A DNA stretch of 11,896 nucleotides, from positions 1-11,896 of the forward strand of contig JALRDA010000046.1 of NCBI GenBank assembly GCA_023257145.1, in the 5' to 3' direction. Positions 1-5,211 of this stretch are shown piece after piece. Within the stretch, counting starts at the first letter, position 1. Each line of letters begins with the position of its first letter. Below the pieces are notes generated by a model. The model made no database searches. It worked only from the letters and a program-made list of their open reading frames with translations, and was not told the DNA's origin. The translations under genes were made by a program, and so were the position numbers. This stretch comes from Candidatus Saccharimonadia bacterium. Lineage in GTDB: Bacteria; Patescibacteriota; Saccharimonadia; Saccharimonadales; Saccharimonadaceae.

Positions 1-202
1 CTCGCCACGCGGCTATCGTATGCCTATAGATAAGGGTATTGATGTCATTAGACGTCGTTACGGCCAAACCAGCCCATGCTTGATTGAGTAGTACTGTAAG
101 CGCGTCGCTCGCGTAAATTGCCAGATCATCGTACTGATCAGCAGACAAGTACATATCGTCTAGTTCCGAAAAGTCATATGGAACATTATCCAATACAGAC
201 AC
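1..202 (-). CDS. Unrecognised protein, N-terminal part (runs off left edge)
   Basis: A minus-strand reading frame starts at a GTG (202-200) and stays open for 67 codons to the window edge, so only the N-terminus is visible. It begins (M)SVLDNVPYDFSELDDMYLS and is acidic at first, then more hydrophobic and alanine-rich. I recognise no family. The GTG is supported by an AGAGAGG-like SD about 8 bases upstream and by an extended -10 promoter at 257-265. No in-frame ATG was found upstream as far as that promoter. An ATG inside the SD region is in another frame and meets a stop after about 16 codons. The ORF lies downstream of the strong hairpin at 270-348 and so is probably a separate transcription unit. 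Being short and partial, it could be spurious, but the open frame, SD and promoter agree. Confidence 0.5.
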   Translation of the reverse strand, partial: MSVLDNVPYDFSELDDMYLSADQYDDLAIYASDALTVLLNQAWAGLAVTTSNDINTLIYRHTIAAWR

Positions 203-256
203 CCTATCATCCTCTCTGTCTATGAAGGTGCGCCCAAATAGTTCTAGGTTACTGCC

Positions 257-265
257 AGTATAGCA
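257..265 (-). promoter_or_regulatory. Extended -10 promoter for the left-edge ORF
   Basis: On the minus strand the sequence reads TGC-TATACT (265-257), an extended -10 element with a 5/6 match to TATAAT. No good -35 is visible; the U-tract and stem of the preceding terminator occupy that place. Transcription would start near 250, giving a leader of about 50 bases before the GTG at 202. Inferred from sequence only. Confidence 0.45.
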
Positions 266-269
266 TTTA

Positions 270-348
270 AAAGCAAAAAGCCGCCAAAGGGCCATACTTC
301 ACCTTCAGAGCAGCCGTGCTCGAGATGGAATATGGCGCCTTTGACGGC
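270..348 (-). terminator. Long-stem terminator downstream of the 117-aa gene
   Basis: Bases 280-300 and 328-348 form an imperfect inverted repeat of about 20 bp (GCCGCCAAAGG pairs with CCTTTGACGGC, then GCCATA with TATGGC, with small bulges). A second hairpin is nested at the tip (GAGCA 308-312, TGCTC 317-321, loop GCCG). On the minus strand the stem is followed by TTTTTGCTTTT (279-269), typical of intrinsic termination. The plus strand has only a weaker ATTTTATT run, so any bidirectional use would be one-sided. It lies 20 bases after the stop of the 117-aa gene. Confidence 0.65.
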
Positions 349-368
349 ATTTTATTGAAGGTCAGTTG

Positions 369-722
369 CTATGCTGAGGCGGTATTGAGCTGCATCGGAG
401 CAACTGTACACGTCGAAATCAGCTTGGATTCGCGCAGGACAAGGCTAGCCTGTTCCTGCTCGAGGTTACTGATCAAGTGCTGTCGATGCTTGATTTCGTC
501 CTTGTAGCTGTCTACCATTGTTTGAGTGAGCGCATCACGCTCCATCGAGCACTTCTCGAACGTCAACCTGCAAATCATCTTTTTGCGATCAGTGATTGAT
601 TTCGAGTGATCGGTAATTGCGCCAGGAATCTCGCTAAGACGCGCTTTGATTTTCGCGAGTTCGCTGGCAGTCTTCTTGGCGCGTATTGAGTGAAACCACA
701 TGATTACTGCATGAAGCCTCAT
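369..722 (-). CDS. Unrecognised 117-aa helical, coiled-coil-like protein
   Basis: No family is recognised. The N-terminus (MRLHAVIMWFHSIRAKK) has a short hydrophobic stretch followed by basic residues, too short for a sure membrane helix or signal peptide. Residues about 18-35 and 60-105 are rich in K, E, R, Q and spaced leucines and isoleucines (ELAKIKARLSEI; HRQHLISNLEQE), suggesting two helical, possibly coiled-coil segments. Two cysteines (51, 58) lie between the segments and a third (104) near the end; they form no metal motif. The start is well supported: ATG at 722-720 with GAAAGGAAAG about 6 bases upstream. The gene sits directly after the hairpin that ends secY, with no room for a promoter between hairpin and SD. 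It is therefore expressed by read-through or from the promoter at 805-833. Stop codon TAG; a long terminator-like hairpin follows. Confidence 0.7.
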   Translation of the reverse strand: MRLHAVIMWFHSIRAKKTASELAKIKARLSEIPGAITDHSKSITDRKKMICRLTFEKCSMERDALTQTMVDSYKDEIKHRQHLISNLEQEQASLVLRESKLISTCTVAPMQLNTASA

Positions 723-736
723 TGCACTTTCCTTTC

Positions 737-770
737 AAATAAAACATCCGCCACTTTGCGCGGCGGATGT
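737..770 (-). terminator. Intrinsic terminator after secY / leader hairpin of the 117-aa gene
   Basis: A perfect 9-bp stem, ACATCCGCC (744-752) with GGCGGATGT (762-770), encloses a 9-base loop. On the minus strand the stem is followed by TTTTATTTG, giving an intrinsic terminator about 70 bases after the secY stop. The SD of the 117-aa gene begins immediately after the U-rich tail, so the hairpin also forms part of that gene's 5' leader and could act as an attenuator. Confidence 0.75.
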
Positions 771-804
771 GTACGTCGTGTCGAGAAGTATTGGACCAAT
801 ATTA

Positions 805-833
805 GTTATACTCTTCGAAATTCGACTTGTAAA
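805..833 (-). promoter_or_regulatory. Sigma70-like promoter just after secY, with palindromic spacer
   Basis: On the minus strand TTTACA (833-828), a 17-base spacer and TATAAC (810-805) match the consensus promoter at 5/6 in each box. The spacer contains an 11-base palindrome TCGAAATTCGA (815-825), and a 9-base palindrome TTGGACCAA (791-799) covers the expected start point. Transcription from about 797 would meet the hairpin at 744-770 after only some 30 bases. The product would be either a short RNA of about 60 nt or the leader of the 117-aa gene. Confidence 0.5.
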
Positions 834-838
834 GAGGT

Positions 839-2248
839 TTATTTGTAGTCGTCGTAGGTGACCATAAGCGCACGAGAATTGATCTGTCGCAGTGAGTCTA
901 GACCGACCTGGACAACAATCAGCAGCCCAGTACCGCCAATGGCAAGGTTGGCAGCGTTTACACCTAGTTGGGCAAAGATATACTCTGCGCCAAATGGCAT
1001 CACGGCGATGATACCTAATGCCAGTGCGCCGAACAGGATCAGGCGATTGACCGTTTTAGATAGATATTTCTCGGTCTGTAGACCTGGACGAACGCCTTCG
1101 ATAAAGCCACCTTGTTTTTGTAGGTTCTCGGCAATTTCGTTTGAGTTGAATACGATACCCGTGTAGAAGTACGTAAATAAAATAACAAGAATAAAGTATG
1201 CGGCTGGATAAATAAGAGCGCTCATCGTATCGCCAGTAAATGCACCTGGTTGTGGCGCCTGGAACCAACTAATCAAGTTATTGGCAAGTCCAAGATACTG
1301 CGGGTTACCAGTCGCTTTCATGACTTGGCCGATAAACGCTGGTAGTGACAAGAATGCAACCGCGAAGATGACTGGAATAACACCTGCTGCGATCAATTTG
1401 ACTGGCAAGATGCTTTTGACACCACCATAATTACTATTACCCTGTACACGCTTTGCGTAGTTGATAGTAATGATGCGCTGTGCTTCGTTAATCTTCACGA
1501 GAATGAATAATATAAGGATTGAGATTAGCCCTACCGCCAACGTCACCCAGAACGCCGTAGGGTTGACCGGTAGTGTAAACCATCCAAAGACACTTAGCGC
1601 ACCCTGAGACGTATCAACAAGAGATGTACCAATCGTCGACAGGGTCGTTGGTAGCTGACTGATAATACCTGCGAAGATCAAGAGACTGATACCGTTTCCG
1701 ACACCTTGCTCGGTGATCAACTCACCCATCCACATAAGGAGCATTGCACCAGCAGTCATAGCCGTTACTGCGACTACCCATTCAATTGGTGTCGGCTCGG
1801 CAAGACCAGCAGCGTTACCAGCAAGAACAGTTTGGCGAAGAATGTAAATAAAGGCAATTGACTGAATGACTGCGAGAGGGAGAGCGATCATACGAGTCCA
1901 CTGATTAATCTTACGGCGGCCAGATTCGCCATCCTTATGCAATTCTTCAAGCTTTGGAATGGCTTTTGTTAGTAGCTGCGTGATAATCGATGCAGTAATG
2001 AATGGACTGAGGCCGACAAGTACGATCGAGAACTGCGCTAGTGCGCCACCAGATAGGAGGTTCAAGAATCCACCGAAGTTGCTGCCACCGATGACACTTT
2101 CGATAACTTGTCGAAGTTGTGTCGGTTCAGCTAGTGGCACCGGAATATGCGCCAGCAGTCGATATGCGACGAAGATACCCAGAATAATTAGCAAACGTCG
2201 TTGCATGTCTTTATTTTTGAATGATCGGAAAATTGTCTTCCAGTTCAT
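839..2248 (-). CDS. secY: SecY protein-translocase channel subunit
   Basis: The pore subunit of the SecYEG translocon in the cytoplasmic membrane; it passes or inserts proteins coming from the ribosome or SecA. The 469-aa product begins MNWKTIFRSFKNKD, a usual SecY N-terminus, and has about ten hydrophobic helices, the first at residues 19-37. Family hallmarks are the plug region and helix 2 (GGFLNLLSGGALAQFS), the cytosolic loop GESGRRKINQWTR (108-120), ITEQGVGNGIS before helix 5, INYAKRVQG then GVIPVIFA, and GVRPG in the large cytosolic loop that contacts the ribosome and SecA. The frame is open to a TTG at 2311 and an ATG at 2308. I prefer the ATG at 2248: it fits the family length, and the TATAAT at 2314-2319 would start RNA near 2307, inside those upstream codons. 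The SD before 2248 is weak (GAGGG, about 17 bases away). SecY follows L15 in most bacteria; here a 164-aa gene and two terminators intervene, so it is expressed alone. Confidence 0.95.
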   Translation of the reverse strand: MNWKTIFRSFKNKDMQRRLLIILGIFVAYRLLAHIPVPLAEPTQLRQVIESVIGGSNFGGFLNLLSGGALAQFSIVLVGLSPFITASIITQLLTKAIPKLEELHKDGESGRRKINQWTRMIALPLAVIQSIAFIYILRQTVLAGNAAGLAEPTPIEWVVAVTAMTAGAMLLMWMGELITEQGVGNGISLLIFAGIISQLPTTLSTIGTSLVDTSQGALSVFGWFTLPVNPTAFWVTLAVGLISILILFILVKINEAQRIITINYAKRVQGNSNYGGVKSILPVKLIAAGVIPVIFAVAFLSLPAFIGQVMKATGNPQYLGLANNLISWFQAPQPGAFTGDTMSALIYPAAYFILVILFTYFYTGIVFNSNEIAENLQKQGGFIEGVRPGLQTEKYLSKTVNRLILFGALALGIIAVMPFGAEYIFAQLGVNAANLAIGGTGLLIVVQVGLDSLRQINSRALMVTYDDYK

Positions 2249-2313
2249 GATGTTTTGTTCTCTACCCTCATTATTTACAAAGCTACGTCTAGTGTAGCCA
2301 TAATTCATCAATC

Positions 2314-2344
2314 ATTATACTATAGTTCGATCCAAAAAAGTCGA
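2314..2344 (-). promoter_or_regulatory. Probable secY promoter
   Basis: A perfect TATAAT lies at 2319-2314 on the minus strand. The best -35 is TCGACT (2344-2339; 4/6), with a long 19-base spacer; it is formed by the closing arm of the terminator stem at 2340-2380. RNA would start near 2307, giving a 60-base leader to the ATG at 2248. The -10 is convincing and the -35 weak. Confidence 0.45.
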
Positions 2345-2380
2345 AAACCCCGTCACCCTTTCGGGAGACAGAGTCTCGAC
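2334..2380 (-). terminator. Strong intrinsic terminator between the 164-aa gene and secY
   Basis: A long hairpin spans 2340-2380. On the minus strand it reads GTCGA, a one-base bulge, ACTCTGTC, a T-T mismatch, CCC, loop GAAA, then GGG, T, GACGGGGT, TT and TCGAC, with G-U pairs in the ACTCT/GGGGT part. The stem totals about 16 pairs under a GAAA tetraloop and is followed directly by TTTTTT (2339-2334). The hairpin begins 19 bases after the stop of the 164-aa gene, so it should isolate that gene from secY. Confidence 0.8.
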
Positions 2381-2398
2381 CGTGTAGGTTGCGGGGGA

Positions 2399-2893
2399 TT
2401 ATTTGGCGAATGTGACAATGATTTCGCCCGTATCGCTTTGCGACGGCTTAACGATCAATCGCGGCTCGTCGGGTGTTTGTGACACACGCTGAACTGCCTG
2501 CTGCAGCAGCTTAATGATCAAGCCGTCTCCGAAATCGAAGTGGTCGTACATCATTTTGACGCCAGATGAACGCAAAAACACAGGATGATCAACGACGGCA
2601 TGCGCGATAAACGCATTATGAGCACTCGTGTCATACTCGTCTGGTCCGCTGAGTATTTCAGGCAGAGTTTCAGTGATGATGATATTGCCATAGATCCTGA
2701 TATTAACCTGGATAGTCGCAGCCAATGCGGCAATCAATTCTTCTTCAATATCCTTCAGGTCATTCTTCAAGCCAGTAATGACTTTTGGTTTGTCGCGCGG
2801 GATACCCGAGAGAATCGTTAACATTCTCGAAGGACTCACCTGGCAAGGAATTCCCTTAGCATGGACTTCCTTGCCGTGATGTCGTGCATGCAT
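2399..2893 (-). CDS. Unrecognised 164-aa protein inserted between rplO and secY
   Basis: I recognise no family. The N-terminus is His-rich (MHARHHGKEVHAKGIPCQ) with a single cysteine at 17. Residues 42-66 (LKNDLKDIEEELIAALAATIQV) look like an amphipathic helix leading into beta-like stretches (NIRIYGNIIITETL), then DEYDTSAHNAFIAHAVVDHP (86-105), a histidine-bearing middle, and a C-terminal half with an FGDGLIIKLLQQAVQRV helix and a final strand (GEIIVTFAK). There is no signal peptide and no membrane helix, so it is probably a soluble alpha/beta protein. The start at 2893 is supported by AAAGG seven bases upstream (GAAAGGCACGTAAATG). It has its own promoter (2944-2972), a palindrome in the leader and a strong terminator behind, so it is a one-gene unit where L15 and secY are normally adjacent. 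It is clearly a gene; the function is unknown. Confidence 0.85.
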   Translation of the reverse strand: MHARHHGKEVHAKGIPCQVSPSRMLTILSGIPRDKPKVITGLKNDLKDIEEELIAALAATIQVNIRIYGNIIITETLPEILSGPDEYDTSAHNAFIAHAVVDHPVFLRSSGVKMMYDHFDFGDGLIIKLLQQAVQRVSQTPDEPRLIVKPSQSDTGEIIVTFAK

Positions 2894-2920
2894 TTACGTG
2901 CCTTTCACTAGGTTCGATGA

Positions 2921-2932
2921 CGCATATATGCG
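2921..2932. promoter_or_regulatory. 12-bp perfect palindrome in the leader of the 164-aa gene
   Basis: CGCATATATGCG is a perfect 12-base palindrome lying just downstream of the expected transcription start (about 2937) and about 30 bases before the ATG. A second overlapping palindrome, ATGCGCAT, occupies 2928-2935. The position suits a repressor operator; a small RNA hairpin is the alternative. No regulator is visible in the window. Confidence 0.35.
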
Positions 2933-2943
2933 CATTAGAATAA

Positions 2944-2972
2944 ATTATGCCACTACAACGCATAGGGTGCAA
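2944..2972 (-). promoter_or_regulatory. Extended -10 promoter of the 164-aa gene
   Basis: On the minus strand TTGCAC (2972-2967), a 17-base spacer ending in TGG, and CATAAT (2949-2944) form an extended -10 promoter (TGn plus a 5/6 box) with a moderate -35. RNA would start near 2937. It lies between the L15 terminator and the 164-aa gene, exactly where a new unit needs one. Confidence 0.55.
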
Positions 2973-3011
2973 CCATTAACGGGCACACGGGTGATCCAAT
3001 TTTTACCATTT

Positions 3012-3042
3012 AAAAATACCCGCCATAACGACGGGTATTTTT
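3012..3042. terminator. Bidirectional intrinsic terminator after L15
   Basis: AAAAATACCCG (3012-3022) and CGGGTATTTTT (3032-3042) are a perfect 11-bp inverted repeat with a 9-base loop. Because A- and T-runs flank a GC core, it can end transcription on either strand. It begins 16 bases past the L15 stop codon and closes the L6-L18-S5-L15 unit. Confidence 0.85.
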
Positions 3043-3058
3043 AGATGAGTCCAGAGCC

Positions 3059-3538
3059 TTACTTGTCAGTAGATTCTGCTTCTTTGGTGCTTTTCTTTAG
3101 CGGAGTATCAATCTTTTCGAATGTACCACCAGCTTTAGCGATAGCTTCTTGTACGCTCTTGCTTGCGCCTTGAACCTTCAAGGTAACTTTTTCAGTCAGT
3201 TCACCACGAAGAATGACCTTTACAGTGTGGAATGGAGTCGCAATGTAGCCACCTTCAAACAATGTAAAGTTATCTGCGGTTTTACCAGCAAATGCGTTAA
3301 GGTGATCTAGATAGACGACCTGTGCAGGTGACTTCAAGCTCTTGAAACCGCGAGCCTTAGGAATAGCCTGAACAAGCGCACGCTGTCCACCCTGGAACAT
3401 TGCACGTAGTTTTTTACCAGTACGCGCACCTTGACCCTTAGTACCACGACCAGCAGTTTTACCCTGGCCAGCTGAGATACCACGACCCTTGCGTTTGCGG
3501 TCTTTGTTAGCAGTAACTGTAAGTTCGTTATACTTCAT
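3059..3538 (-). CDS. rplO: 50S ribosomal protein L15
   Basis: A late-assembly large-subunit protein whose extended N-terminus threads through 23S rRNA. At 159 aa it has near the usual length. The glycine- and arginine-rich N-terminus (KRKGRGISAGQGKTAGRGTKGQ, residues 15-36, then ARTGKK) is diagnostic, followed by FQGGQRALVQAIPKARGF. The C-terminal globular part ends in a charged tail (KKSTKEAESTDK). The ATG shares its A with the S5 stop (TAATG), and the SD GAGGAG is encoded by the last codons of S5, so translation is probably coupled to S5. In most bacteria L30 lies between S5 and L15; there is no space for it here. It is the last gene before a terminator, so secY is not co-transcribed in the usual way. 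Confidence 0.97.
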   Translation of the reverse strand: MKYNELTVTANKDRKRKGRGISAGQGKTAGRGTKGQGARTGKKLRAMFQGGQRALVQAIPKARGFKSLKSPAQVVYLDHLNAFAGKTADNFTLFEGGYIATPFHTVKVILRGELTEKVTLKVQGASKSVQEAIAKAGGTFEKIDTPLKKSTKEAESTDK

Positions 3539-4110
3539 TATTTAGTCTCCTCTTTGTCGGCTGCTTTTTTAGGAGCTGCTTTTTTCTTTGGAGCGTTTAG
3601 CCATTCATCACGTGGCACGAGGCTTTTTAGGGCGTCGATAGTTGCGTAAGCGATGTTGACTTTGTTTGTTGAACCAAGTGACTTAGAAAGCATGTTGCGA
3701 ATACCAGTCACACCAATGATTGAACGCACAACACCGCCAGCGATAATACCAGTACCAGGAGCGGCAGGCTTAATAAGAACCTGAGCACCTGAAACTTTTA
3801 CTTCGGCGTCGTGTGGAATCGTATCGTTAGCGATAGGAATCGTAATCATGTTTTTCTTTGCAACGTCAGTTGCTTTTGCGATTGCAGTCTGTACGTCCTG
3901 CCCCTTAGAGACACCAACGCCAACTTTATTCTTGCGGTCACCAACAACGACAAGTGCTTTAAAGCGGAAACGGCGTCCACCCTTTACCACACGGGCAACA
4001 CGGTCGATGTTAATAACTAGTTCTTCAAATTGCTTTGGCTCGGCTGGCGCTTGATCACGACGATTGTCGCGGCGAGGAGCACGAGTGTTAGTAGTAGCCT
4101 GTTCAGCCAT
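3538..4110 (-). CDS. rpsE: 30S ribosomal protein S5
   Basis: A small-subunit protein at the mRNA entry and decoding side, important for translational accuracy. The 190-aa product has an Arg-rich N-terminal extension (RAPRRDNRRDQ), the S5 double-stranded-RNA-binding domain with the signature VKGGRRFRFKALVVVGD (43-58) and GVGVSKGQDVQTAI, then the C-terminal domain with PAAPGTGIIAGGVVRSI (115-131). It ends in a lysine/alanine tail finishing DKEETK. The frame is open to 4191, but I start it at the ATG at 4110. That gives the usual length, leaves one base after the L18 stop, and places GGAG seven bases upstream inside the L18 C-terminal codons. A start at 4191 would overlap L18 heavily with a non-conserved extension. 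Confidence 0.96.
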   Translation of the reverse strand: MAEQATTNTRAPRRDNRRDQAPAEPKQFEELVINIDRVARVVKGGRRFRFKALVVVGDRKNKVGVGVSKGQDVQTAIAKATDVAKKNMITIPIANDTIPHDAEVKVSGAQVLIKPAAPGTGIIAGGVVRSIIGVTGIRNMLSKSLGSTNKVNIAYATIDALKSLVPRDEWLNAPKKKAAPKKAADKEETK

Positions 4111-4111
4111 A

Positions 4112-4465
4112 TTAGAACTCCAAACCTTCCTTGCGTGCAGCGTCAGCGAGCGCAGCAAGACGTCCAGCGTACTGGCGGCCGTTGCGATCAAACACTACTG
4201 CGTTAATCTTTGCTTTTTTAGCTTTCTTGGCAATGTCAGCACCAACAAATGCAGCTTGTTCTGTCATTGTGCCAGTTTGCTTTGTGCCAACGGTTGTTGC
4301 TGATGCAAGTGTGTGCTGCTTCACATCGTCGATGATCTGCGCGCTAACATGCATGTTACTGATAGTGACAGTTAAACGTGGACGTTCAGCAGTACCGGTA
4401 ACTTTGCTACGTACGCGGTTTTTGCGTAGAGTTTTGTTGAGTAATTTTTTAGCAAAATTAGCCAT
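4112..4465 (-). CDS. rplR: 50S ribosomal protein L18
   Basis: A 5S rRNA-binding protein of the central protuberance, acting with L5. The 117-aa length is typical. The basic N-terminus (KKLLNKTLRKNRVRSKV) leads into RPRLTVTISNMHVSAQIIDD (28-47), the L18 core strand pattern with the usual RPRL motif. The C-terminus VVFDRNGRQYAGRLAALADAARKEGLEF matches the FDR...Y.GRV..LA...RE.GL pattern of the family. The ATG lies two bases after the L6 stop; the nearest SD-like sequence is comparatively weak and distant (AGGAAAG about 16 bases before the ATG), so coupling to L6 translation is likely. Confidence 0.97.
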   Translation of the reverse strand: MANFAKKLLNKTLRKNRVRSKVTGTAERPRLTVTISNMHVSAQIIDDVKQHTLASATTVGTKQTGTMTEQAAFVGADIAKKAKKAKINAVVFDRNGRQYAGRLAALADAARKEGLEF

Positions 4466-4467
4466 GA

Positions 4468-5001
4468 TTACTTACCAGTCTTTCCTGCCTTACGAAGAAT
4501 AACTTCGTCAGCATACTTAATACCCTTACCTTTGTATGGTTCAGGTTTCTTTAGTGAACGAATTTCTGCAGCAACTTGGCCGACAGCCTGCTTGTCGATG
4601 CCGCTGACAGTAATTGTCATCTTTTCGACAGTAAGGGTTACACCGGCTGGTGCTTCGTACTTTACTTGGTGAGAGAACCCAAGGCTCATTTCTAGTGCCT
4701 GGCCGCCACCGTTAACGCGGAAACCGACACCGTTAACTTCAAGTTTCTTTTCGAAACCTTTTGTAATGCCTTCTACTGCGTTAAATAGTAATGCGCGCTG
4801 CAAACCGTGCTGTGCTTTTGCGATGCGACCGTCATCTTTACGTGTGACGATAGCTTGTGCACCTTCTAGAGATACAGTTACGTCGCTTAAGTGAGGTACG
4901 ACGAGTTTGCCTTTGGCGCCCTCGACGGTAATTTCACTTGCGCCGACCGTAATTGTCACACCAGCAGGTACGTCAATTGGTAGTTTTCCGATTCGACTCA
5001 T
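4468..5001 (-). CDS. rplF: 50S ribosomal protein L6
   Basis: A large-subunit protein near the sarcin-ricin loop and the factor-binding site. The 177-aa product has the two repeated L6 domains, the first starting MSRIGKLPIDVPAGV. The C-terminal signature KKPEPYKGKGIKY (151-163) is diagnostic. The start is supported by AAAGG six bases upstream (GAAAGGTAAGACATG). Unlike other genes in this cluster, L6 is not packed against its upstream neighbour: the S8-side transcript ends at the terminator at 5162-5203. L6 then opens a new unit with its own promoter and a leader of about 107 bases. The leader holds a 6-bp hairpin (AAATCT 5076-5081, AGATTT 5085-5090) and a weak 5-bp pairing (5009-5013 with 5026-5030) that would cover the SD. 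Confidence 0.97.
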   Translation of the reverse strand: MSRIGKLPIDVPAGVTITVGASEITVEGAKGKLVVPHLSDVTVSLEGAQAIVTRKDDGRIAKAQHGLQRALLFNAVEGITKGFEKKLEVNGVGFRVNGGGQALEMSLGFSHQVKYEAPAGVTLTVEKMTITVSGIDKQAVGQVAAEIRSLKKPEPYKGKGIKYADEVILRKAGKTGK

Positions 5002-5101
5002 GTCTTACCTTTCGTTACGGCAAGTGAAAGTGTTTGTTTTCGTGCTGACACCACAGATTAATATGGGTGAGCGCAAAATCTCCCAGATTTCACTCGCAAT
5101 T

Positions 5102-5117
5102 TATTATCTAGATAATA
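5102..5117. promoter_or_regulatory. 16-bp perfect palindrome over the L6 promoter -10
   Basis: TATTATCTAGATAATA is a perfect 16-base palindrome. It overlaps the downstream half of the -10 box (5115-5120) and the expected start point, where a bound dimeric protein would block RNA polymerase. As RNA it could form only a very weak, loopless hairpin, so a DNA-level operator is more likely than a leader structure. The AT-rich composition makes chance more likely than for a GC-rich site, but 16 matched bases at this position is notable. Confidence 0.45.
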
Positions 5118-5143
5118 GTAGCATGTCTGAGGTTAAAATGCAA
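5115..5143 (-). promoter_or_regulatory. Extended -10 promoter of the L6-L18-S5-L15 unit
   Basis: On the minus strand TTGCAT (5143-5138), a 17-base spacer ending in TGC, and TACTAT (5120-5115; 4/6) form an extended -10 promoter. RNA would start near 5108. A promoter is needed here because a strong terminator lies just upstream at 5162-5203. Confidence 0.5.
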
Positions 5144-5161
5144 TACAGGGACGAGCTATCG

Positions 5162-5203
5162 GCTACAAAAAACCTCCCTTTATATCGGGAGGTTTTTTGT
5201 AGC
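5162..5203. terminator. Perfect 17-bp bidirectional terminator inside the ribosomal-protein cluster
   Basis: GCTACAAAAAACCTCCC (5162-5178) and its exact complement GGGAGGTTTTTTGTAGC (5187-5203) enclose an 8-base loop (TTTATATC). On either strand a GC stem is followed by six T residues. It begins 8 bases after the stop of the 33-aa ORF and splits the normally continuous S8-L6 part of the operon into two units. Confidence 0.88.
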
Positions 5204-5211
5204 ATGTACAC

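Noticed and set aside
858..1166. A 102-codon plus-strand frame opposite secY
   Set aside because: Antisense to the conserved C-terminal half of SecY, with no independent support.
4111..4191. A longer S5 starting at 4191
   Set aside because: It would overlap L18 by about 80 bases and add a non-conserved extension; the ATG at 4110 has a good SD and matches gene packing.
4131..4502. A 123-codon plus-strand frame opposite L18
   Set aside because: Shadow of a highly conserved gene; alanine/cysteine-rich translation is typical of the reverse strand of lysine-rich coding sequence.
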